Source: Prunella strophiata
Lineage: Eukaryota; Chordata; Aves; Passeriformes; Prunellidae
Length of the DNA stretch: 64,000 bases
NCBI GenBank assembly: GCA_036583965.1
Contig: JAZBQD010000019.1
Span: 19,325,085 to 19,389,084, forward strand
Direction: 5' to 3'
Under the pieces are notes generated by a model. That model saw nothing but the letters and a program-made list of their open reading frames with translations. It searched no databases and was not told the origin of the DNA. Positions 55,277-64,000 of the stretch are shown here, piece by piece; the stretch's first letter is position 1; each line of letters starts with the position of its first letter. The position numbers and the translations under genes were made by a program.

Positions 55277-58034
55277 ACAATCCATCAGAATAAAGCCACT
55301 ATATTTTCTTTCTTACTTTTTTTTTTTTTCTTCAGACTCCTAATCTAAACCATTCAGGCCCTTAGCATGCAATTTTCCTCTTCTACCAGAAGATCAATCT
55401 AAACATAATTTTGGGGAGTGAGGAGTGGAATTCTGTGGTTTTTGGTCTTTTTTTCTTTCAGGGGAAGGATCAGCAAGTGTTGTCAACCCTGCCACACCAG
55501 ACAGTTGTTAGCAGAAACCAGAAGCACTTTCATGAGATGTTTTTATTTTTCTTTCTTTTCAATATTGAAACATTTTTGATAGATATTGACATTGCATGTC
55601 ATGTAACCAAGATGTTATGCAATACATATATGCAAATGCAATCTCAAAATTATTCAAGTCTCACAGATAATGAAACACTGACTCTTTAATCTTTATGTAT
55701 TCTCCCTGGAAAAGATACCCAAAGAGAATACAGAACCACATTTACTACCAACAGGTCCAAACATCAAGTTTTCTGCTAGACCAGTTACTGTACTGTTTCT
55801 CAGATTTATGACAACAAAATAAATATGGTTTTCAAATAGTGGTATTTTATTATAAAGAAGAATAATGCATTTTAAAGCACATCCCTGGGCTTGTCCTGCA
55901 CACAGCAAATGTGACCATACCAAAAGTCCATGATACTGAGCACTGTGTGACAATTTGTGAATATTTACAGTAGAGTATTTACTGTTCTTCTCATATTTAT
56001 TTCCCACTAACCTGTCCTATAACAGGAATCATACCACTGGATTTAAAAATGCTACATGAGATTTTTCTTCAGAGTTTGTCAGTCTTTTATTATTTTTTTT
56101 TAACCTTTTAGTAGAATGCCAAATGGTAAGAAAAGTTCCATCACTTTCTTTGTTTTAAGCTTGTTTTTGATGCTTCTCACTTTACATGATAGAAGAGAGC
56201 AAACAACTATTCTCTTTTCACCTCTAGCTTTGCCTTCATGCTATATAAACTAAACTTGAAGGATGCAACCACATAGTATGTAACACAGAGCCTTGAACAT
56301 TTCATCCATAAATACTGTTCATGGTCACTGTCATGATGCAGTCCAAATGAAGAGGTTGATTGAACATGATTTTACAATGTATTGTTACACAGTTTGACTT
56401 CTCATTCAGGGAGCTTCACAGAAACCTCAAACCTTTCTGTCTACTGCCAAGGATCGTGTATTCCTATTCACCTTGGCTTGCAGAAACTTGGCAGTGATGA
56501 GCTGTTACAGTTTTTAGGAAATTTAGGAAGATTTGAACACTTTCTATTCTGTCAAACTTCATCATCAAAATAGAAGAAAAAAAAAAAAAATCTAACCTAC
56601 AAGGAAAGAGATGTGTTAGGGGCTGGATAGCAAAACCAGAAGTATGTACTAATTACCGGATCTTGCTCACACACATACTCTGACAAAGGATTAACTACTT
56701 ACACAATTCCAAATTATTTAATTTTGTTTAGTTCTTGATTGTCTAGTTTAGTAGTCTTGTAACATTACATATTTTGGACTAATTAAATGTACCAACTACT
56801 CAGCCTAAGAATACCACATTAAGGCTTAACAGGGAAGGAAATCAAAATATAAAATAACCTAAAACTCTTTCTTTAAGAAGCCATTAATAACAAAACAAAA
56901 ACAATGAGGAAATCTGAAATGTTTATTGTGGAAGCACAGTCTTCATTTCAAGGGAAACAAGTATATGCAACAGCCTCCTCTAAGCAAGTATTTAAATCAA
57001 AGTTGACCCAGATTTTATAAAAGTCTTTATAAACTATATCTAACCTATTTAGATCTTTCAGACTTAACATATTTTAATAATTAATTAGTTTTTTGAAATT
57101 AAGTAATAGATAGCAAATACCATTAGTGCAAATGCAGTTTAGCTTCAAGAAGAGCACACTTATCTATACTCAAAAGTTTTGTATAATCTGAAATAGTTGA
57201 ATTTAATTTTTTTCTTTTTCTTTCTATTCCCATAACATTTATTAAATTCCGTCCAACTGTCTGTATCATTTTCTGTGGAATCTAGTGAAATAATCTTTTC
57301 ATGGCAATCTTTATCCTTCTCACTTACCTTTTTCAAAAAGGATGAATCATAATGTTGAGATTTAATTTAAAAGCACACAAAACAACTCACCTTAATGAAA
57401 GAATTACTACTTCCAACCACTGGTGTTTGGAAGTTGCATGTATTTTCAAAGAAAATATATTAACATTAAATTCAACATAAAATGTCGAGACCTCCCAATT
57501 CATTAACAATAAACTCTTTTGGAATCAGCAGGTTATGAGATCAAAGTACACATTCAATTCAGCTAGAAGGCAGCATCAGGTTAGCTAGTGGTCATCTGAA
57601 ACAGCTCTGTGACTTTGGTAGATGGCTCATGATTTCAGTTTCTAGAAAGGAACATAGCATAAAAGGTGGTTTAATAACAAACACGGTTACTTTCTCTAAA
57701 GGACTGCATTATAGCAGTTCTCCAGATGATCACAATGTTACTTCCCAAATACAATGCTTAGTGGTAAACTTAAACTTCCAACAGCACAAGATTTGTTCCC
57801 TCTACTAATCTCAGCTCTGAAGGTATTTCTGTTCCCAGTGTCTGGCAGTTTTATGAAGGCTATGACACCTCTCAGCCTAATCAGGCAAACCACCTGCCAG
57901 TATTTCTGTAATCAGTGTGCAGATTGCCTAAACCAGCAAATCTCCACTTGGTAGGTGTTGGTATAAAACACATTTAATTTGATTGGTCATGGTACAATTT
58001 TCTGAAGGAATGATCCATGATTTGCTGGGAAAAG

Positions 58035-58057
58035 AAAAAAAAAAAAAAAAAAAAAAA
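58035..58057. repeat. Poly(A) run, 23 bases
   Basis: A pure A23 run follows GGGAAAAG. No associated retroposon body is seen. Confidence 0.95.
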
Positions 58058-61000
58058 CAAGTGCTATTCAGAGAACTCTGGGAAGAATAATTTTTATTAT
58101 GTCAATCTACTAATACCTGATTAAGACTCATAAAACCGTTGTGAGTAACTCATGTCTCAAATTCTCAAATCATATTCTACACAGGAATACCACAAAACAA
58201 CTTTCAAACTTGTTTACTTTGATTGAAGGTAGGAAAGGGAGTAAGAGATTAATTGAAAAGCTAAGGAACTTGATCTTTTTCTCACTAAGTATAAAGCACA
58301 TCTGGATATGTTAATTTCATATTGTCCAAGACAACTTCATTATATCTGGCAAAGCTGAGGTCTGGAAAGTTAAAAAAGATTTCATTAAAAAGGTTAAGAG
58401 CAATTAGATATGATAGGATTTAGGCATCTTAGGAAATGTTTATTGAAATCCTATTAAATCTGAGTAGGATTGTATATCCAGGCAGAACTGGGAATTTCAT
58501 TTATCAGTGTCCTTAATCTTTCAAAGGCTAGCTGATTAACTGTTCAATAGACATAGAACCCTTTATTATTTCTTTTTCTCTGGAAGATGAGAAACATAAA
58601 TGGACCACAGCATCAAATGAAATAATGTTGTATTCTGTTGCTTTATTATATGAAAATTTAAAAAAAGTTATAATTCAGTGAGAGTATTATTTGGGGATAT
58701 TATTTTCCTAGGTTCCCTTTGGATACTTTCCTTTTAGTAAATTGGTAGTTGCTGAGGGATTTTTTTAATCTATCAATGTGAATTCCCCTCTATTTTGCAT
58801 GAAAATACACCTTTATATTCAGAAACCATTATGGGAATTTTGCAGGCCTAGCCATTGTTGTTTATTCAGAAATTATGTAGATGGAACAGAAGTAATCACT
58901 ACAAGTACAGGCAGAAGACAAGCCCTAAGCAGCATTGGATCAAGGTTTAAGGCAGGCTCCTTAGTGGCAGAAAGAGCAAATTCAGGGGTCCATGGCTTGG
59001 GTTGCTGTATATCTGTAGGAAAAGCAGAAAAAAGTACTGGGCAGCCTAAACACAGAAGCAGAAAGGAAGCAAATGGGCTAAAGCATGAAACTCAGAATAA
59101 AGCACTGGTATGTTAAGGCTTAGATACTGTTACTATTATTTTTTGTGGTTTTATTCCTTTTTGTTTATATGTTGTCATTTAATTGAAAAGGATTTAAAAG
59201 AAAACCTTTGAGTACCTATTTCTAACTTCCACATTGTTCCTAAATCCATACATTTCAACTCTAATTTTACTACTGTCATCATAACTACTTATTGCATTTT
59301 TTCACATTTTACAAAAATCCTTTCTTCCAACATCACATATTGATATTATTGTACACAATTTGACTTAATACTTGATTGTGACAAATTCAAACCCACAAAC
59401 TGCATTTTACCATGCTTTTAGCATTTCTATATAATTTTAAAGAAATCTTAATATAAAAAGTGGAGCTTTGCTTGCCTTGTGCAAGTGTCAGGTCCAGGGC
59501 TCCAAATCCTTGACAACTACAGAAAATATAACAGTTCAAATAAGTGGAAGGGAGATAGTAAGGTAGAATTGTGAAGTGAAGAGTAATTTCAGGTGACAGA
59601 CCCTTGTCTTGTAAGGGTCTCTCTACACAGCCCTGCAGTCTCAGTGTTTACCATAAGATTGTTTTTATTAAAATTCAGTTACTTCTGTTGTCACATATCT
59701 GCCTATTGAAAAACAGTAAAGGTTTGAAATATATATTTATCAACTGTCAGGGAAGAGTGAAGGCTGACTTAAAAGATTTCAGACCTTTCAGCTTTCAGAC
59801 AAATAATGATACATAATAAAGCCACAGTATGGCTTTATTCTAAAACAGCTATAATATGCAAGGAGTGAACTAATACTTCTGGATAGCATTTCTGGTGCTA
59901 TGCCTGCCTCTCTAGAGCTACTTCAAGAACAGCTGTCTAGGTGATGAAATCACCCTAACTACATGTACACAATTACAGTCAAACATTGTAATAAAACATC
60001 AAATTTAATTTAAGTAGATATGAATTGTGAAATTTGCACTAGAATTAATTCCATTCAACTTTGTTTCTTGTTACTTGTGAGTGACCACATCTGCCATCCT
60101 GTTGCCAATACTAAATCAGCTCAGAGCAGTGTTACACTAACTCCAGGTCTTGTCAGTAAATTCCTGAAAGCCTCATGCAGTATCATCAAGGGGAAATTAA
60201 AAAAAGGTTAATGGCACTTTTATGGTTGACTAGTTCTGTAAACAGACCAAAGGGAAGGTAGCATCTGAAACCTGAAGAATTTATTAGCCTGACAACCACC
60301 AGGGAGTACCAAATACACCTGTCAAAGCTGAGCTTATCTTGTGAGGAGGAATTACAAAGGATTGCTACAGGAGCAGCAAAACCAGCCTTACTGCTCTAAA
60401 GTTAGCATTGATGAAACAAAGATCTTACCAGTAAACTACACACGGAAGTAAATAAAACATAAAATTGAAATATATAATTGTATAATAATAAAATGTATAA
60501 TTTTCAAACTTAGTGCTAATCTTTGCAATATTTTTTTCCTCCAAAAGTGCACTTCTCTAGAATGGGGGAAAAAATTCAAGGTTTCATATCACAGAGGTTC
60601 TTCATAAGTTATGATTAATGAATTTACCTGAATGAAAATTTTGAAGTGACAACTATACAAACTCAGCAATGCCATAGGGGTTGAGCAGGAAAATATAATA
60701 TATGCAGTATCAGGCAGTAATCACTGTTCTTCATGTGGATGGATTATTTTGTTTTGCATCATGTGCTTGATCCTTGCCTTTTCCAAAGCTAGTCAAATGA
60801 ATTGACAATTAGAGGTCACAGCTTATATTGCTTGTGTAGTTTGGGTTGCTTTATTTTCTTAGAGTGGGAGGGTGCACTCTGATTTTATGAAATAATTAAA
60901 CTCACTAATAATTTGACCCAACAGCTACACCCTGATGTCAGAGTACCATTTCCTTATGTACCAAGCACCTTCTGGCTTAAACATCCTACAATATTGCACA

Positions 61001-61909
61001 AGTACTGTTTGGAGGATGAAAGTGCTACCAATAAGAAAATGGGAGCAGACTGTTAAAGTAAGTCACCAAAGTTTAAAGAGCTAGAGCAACACAGTGAATC
61101 TAAGACTCCTGCATAGGTCCACTACCAGATTCTCATGAAAATTAATAGATATTTTGGCCACTGCATGGTAACATTGGCCAGACTTGAGCTGGTAGCTGCT
61201 AAGTGTGAAGGATACCTTACTTAATTGACAAGGTTTGCAAACAACATCAACAAAACCCTCATCACAATTAATATAAATCTTGCAAATATTAGATTGCTTC
61301 ACGTGTTATTAAAAAAAAAAAAAAAAAACAGAAAAAGGAGTCTAGGACAATAACTTTACTGAGTTGTATGTATGTACATACACATTTTATTTTTTACTGC
61401 ATAAAATCTATTCATTTGTTTGGCCTTTGGGTATTTGCTTTTGTAGTAGACAAGTGTTTTATGAGATGCATAGATGTATACAGGGAATATTGATAGATCA
61501 ATATTTGACAAATATAACCTCTGTGGACATATGAGTCACAATTTTGACATTTAAGAAATTGGTTTGAAACGTATCTGTATTTAGGCAATAATTTAATTTA
61601 TAGGGTGTATTTCTAAACACAGATGTAACTTAACAAGTTTGTGTTGCTGATGTTCTGTAAAATTCTTTGATGTATATGGCATTGTGAATTCTGTTTACTG
61701 AAAACCATACAAACCCCTACACAGTAACTATGTATGTGGATTGCCTGTTTATCTAACAGATTACAGCTGTATAAACCTATGTTGGTTTTCCTTTACATCC
61801 TTCCACTCAAAAAGGGTGGAGTAGAGTCAACTGTACAATGATCCTTTAAATGTATTTCCTAACTGCTTACATCTCTTATTCATGTATTTTCAAGGTCTTT
61901 CATACACAA

Positions 61910-62311
61910 TCAGGCCCTAACTGCCCTGCCTAGCTCCATCTTGGGTCCCCATGCACACACAGCTTGTGTATTGACCCAAAAGCTGCAGTTAAGTTCAGGG
62001 TTTTCCCTGAGCCCGAGCTGTGTTGTAGCTGTGCTCGGTTTTGCCTTGCTGCCTGGTGAGTGTGGCTGTGCCTGGTGCTCACAGACTGGCTGCTCCTTTC
62101 TGGTGTCACTGGACTTGTTCTCCTCATCTTGCTCAAGCATGGTAGGGCTGCAGCCCTGGTATTCATGCCTCTGCTGCTGTGATGTTGATGTTATTAATTC
62201 CTGGGTTGCCTTCTCTCGAAGAACAGTCTGCTCTACCACCACATGTATTTTAATTCCACTTTGAAATGTACCTTTCTGTACTAAATTGAACTGTACTGAA
62301 GTAACATGCAA
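61910..62311. other. GC-richer island of unknown origin
   Basis: About 400 bases of clearly higher GC lie within AT-rich surroundings. Long overlapping frames exist on both strands: minus 61910-62311, 133 codons; minus 61930-62166, 78 codons; plus 61941-62264, 107 codons. Open frames on both strands over the same DNA indicate low stop-codon density, not coding. No domain is recognised in any. An old LTR or another transposon is plausible. No terminal repeats or TG...CA ends could be defined. Confidence 0.35.
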
Positions 62312-63683
62312 ATGGTGTTTGTCATACTTCTTTTATTTTATTAGATGGGAGAATTTATATTTTGAATCACATTAATAAACAAACAAAATAACCAACCAAC
62401 ATTAAATAAAAAGAACAAAAAAAAAAAAAAAAAAAAAAAACAAACAAACAAAAAAAAAACCCCAAAAAACATTCCTTCCATTGTTTTAGGAGGATTACTT
62501 TCCCTTTGAGAGATTGTGGAATATTGTAAGGAAACCTATACCTGTTCTAAGATACAAACTGTACTGTTGAAGGAATAGGAAACATATTGCATTTTTTTCC
62601 AGCAAAGAGGGAAAAAAAAAAAAAAAAAAAAGTCTGCGGCCTGTCTTAATTTTATTATTATTGAATTATGTTTTCCAAATTAATACTGAAGTGCAACTTG
62701 CTCTAAGGTACATTTACTGACTGAAACATAAGCCATAAGCTGATCAGCATTTGAGTGCCACAGATGAGAAACAGGATAGGTTTATTCTTGGAAGGCAAAA
62801 GCAGTTCCAAATCTGTTGATACAGTGTGACTCTGTGTCTGTTGTTCCTGTCTTTTTCCTTAAATGATAAATAGAGGTGCATTGACAGTAGTGCACTACTC
62901 CCTGACCAAAGTTATCTTGTTAATGGGTCAATGGCAGAAAGATGAGGTGTGAAATTCGATCTAAAATAAAAATCCTGGAGTCGAGAACAAAGAATAGATA
63001 ACAGCTGCTTAGCTAACTTAACACTTCAGAGTCACAGGGGTCAGTTTGTCATCTATGGGAACCAGCAAGATATAGCTTAATCTTGTTTGTACTTTTCTTC
63101 CTTTTGTCTCGTGCTGACTATGCTTGGGTTTAGTTTATAAATCATCTATAGCAAGGCACCTAGGGCAAATAAGGGTAATCTTGCCATGTATCATCTTGCA
63201 AACAGTATCTGTAATCTTGTAAACATAAGATATGGAAACCAGTTATAACTTTTAAAATCCCAATTCTTAGGTAAGATCCACATAGAAAACTATGTGGCTT
63301 CATTTGTGCAGTTCAAAAATATTTAGATCTCTACTGTATGGTTTGTCTAAGATTTCTGTTAAACAAAAAAAAAAAACCAAAAACAAACGCAAAACAAACA
63401 AAGAAAATACCCCAACACAATCCCCTTCCAAAACTTCAACTCTTTATAAGGCTAGATGTTGTACAGGTCTAAAACCTAGGAAAGAAGCAATAACACCATC
63501 TACAACCCCACTCAGCTCTGTTTTTTAGATTCTCACTGAGTGATGCAATCCAGGATATTCACTTCTTTACTCCATTAATACTATTAAGGAGATTAATTAA
63601 CCTAGGCTTGTTGCTGTTTGATAGACATTAGTGATCCTGCAACTTTTTTTTCTCTCTCAAGTTTTTCTCTCTTGTTTCCTTAG
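62312..63683. other. AT-rich noncoding sequence
   Basis: No gene is called. It contains the A/C tract above, an A20 run at 62612-62631 and a third A/C-rich stretch at 63362-63420. The final 40 bases are strongly pyrimidine-rich and form the acceptor region of the next feature. Confidence 0.6.
62376..62466. repeat. Composite A/C tract with poly(A) core
   Basis: ACAA and ACCA units, then A-rich sequence, a pure A run at about 62417-62440, another ACAA array and a final A run before CCCC. It resembles the tract at 55189-55276 in order and base content. Confidence 0.9.
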
Positions 63684-63762
63684 GAAAGGGGAATATGAGG
63701 CAGTGAAGAAAAAGACAGCAACCAATCATAGTGTTGAAGTTCACATAGGACAATTGGACAAT
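63684..63762 (+). other. Candidate exon, 79 nt, open in one frame
   Basis: A long pyrimidine tract (from about 63643, including TTTTTCTCTCTTGTTTCCTTAG) provides a near-ideal 3' splice site ending at 63683. The downstream edge is AAT|GTAAGTAT, a strong U1-type donor. The 79 nt between are open in one frame only: after one leftover base come 26 sense codons, starting Lys-Gly-Glu-Tyr-Glu and ending Gln-Leu-Asp-Asn. The other two frames contain stops. The peptide is Lys/Glu-rich, and I do not recognise a family. This is the best splice-bounded segment in the window and could be a coding or lncRNA exon of a gene extending beyond the window edge. Chance occurrence cannot be excluded. Confidence 0.3.
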
Positions 63763-64000
63763 GTAAGTATTAGGGGCAGATAAAAGGCCTGATTTCAAAG
63801 AAAAGGAGCTGTGAGACTATGGAGTGGAGAAGCTGTGGAGTGCCAAGAAAATTACTTGTAGAGCCATATGCAAGCATTATGATGAATGTGCATGCCACAT
63901 ATTTGATATTGACAAGAAGGGTCTGAAACTTTATTTTTCTTCTCTTCTGTGACAGATTTCATACCCCTGTATAGCCAACTTTATCCCCTAATTTCAACCC
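63763..64000. other. Putative intron start / noncoding end of window
   Basis: The 238 bases after the GTAAGT donor have no notable open frame or repeat. Another pyrimidine-rich stretch (about 63930-63950, TTTATTTTTCTTCTCTTCTG) precedes an ACAG at about 63951-63955, which could serve as a further acceptor, but the window ends too soon to judge. Confidence 0.4.

Larger units (their letters stand above)
52986..61909. other. AT-rich noncoding sequence with A-rich tracts
   Basis: No gene is supported in about 9 kb. Contents include A-rich composites at 55189-55276, an A14 run at about 56577-56590, an A23 run at 58035-58057 and an A18 run at 61311-61328. The frame at 58778-59116 (112 codons) is Ser/Gly/Lys-rich without a domain and does not look like a coding exon. 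AAG|GTAAGT and AAG|GTGAGT donor-like words occur on the minus strand near 57327 and 57390, but without convincing acceptors. Confidence 0.6.

Noticed and set aside
61910..62311. 133-codon minus-strand frame as a gene
   Set aside because: The opposite strand is open over the same DNA, composition is Gln/Ser/Thr-rich without a domain, and there is no splice support.

Overview
This window looks like an AT-rich intergenic or deep-intronic segment from a bird genome, most likely a passerine (songbird). The main evidence is its repeats. Three degraded CR1 LINE 3' ends (13762-14145 and 35216-35995 on the minus strand, 52768-52985 on the plus strand) carry the characteristic avian CR1 3' sequence. 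A fourth element at 51262-51404 has a tRNA-Ile-like head joined to a CR1-like tail ending in the CR1 octamer, which is the architecture of passerine TguSINE1. No Alu, B1/B2 or L1 sequence was seen.

No protein-coding gene can be supported. The longest open frames are chance products of low-complexity or GC-richer sequence. The 502-codon frame at 9147-10655 is simply a homopolymer read as lysine. The best hints of transcription are three plus-strand segments flanked by good splice-like signals: 28728-28915, 31475-31545 and 63684-63762. The last is 79 nt, has a long pyrimidine tract, an AG acceptor and a GTAAGT donor, and is open in one frame. These could be exons of a lncRNA or of a gene that continues outside the window, but all are tentative.

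Layout: 1-9151 is AT-rich single-copy sequence with an (ACAA)n tract, a 49-base A run and a 71-base (TA)n palindrome. 9152-10652 is an uninterrupted run of 1501 adenines, the most striking feature of the window. 10653-24119 is AT-rich, with one CR1 whose internal A-rich sites have expanded into long homopolymers. 24120-24315 is a polypurine tract. 26240-26880 is a GC-richer island of unknown origin. 28.7-31.5 kb holds two candidate exons. 35.2-36.0 kb is the longest CR1. 36-51 kb is quiet AT-rich DNA with stretches that have the texture of conserved noncoding regulatory DNA. 51.2-53.0 kb holds the SINE and a third CR1. 55-64 kb has several A/C-only tracts, a second GC-richer island (61910-62311) and the terminal candidate exon.

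There are no operons or gene clusters. The recurring theme is homopolymeric and A/C-only expansion, with the 1501-base A tract as its extreme. Whether that tract is real biology or an assembly product is the main open question. Family assignments come from recalled consensus features, not from a database search.
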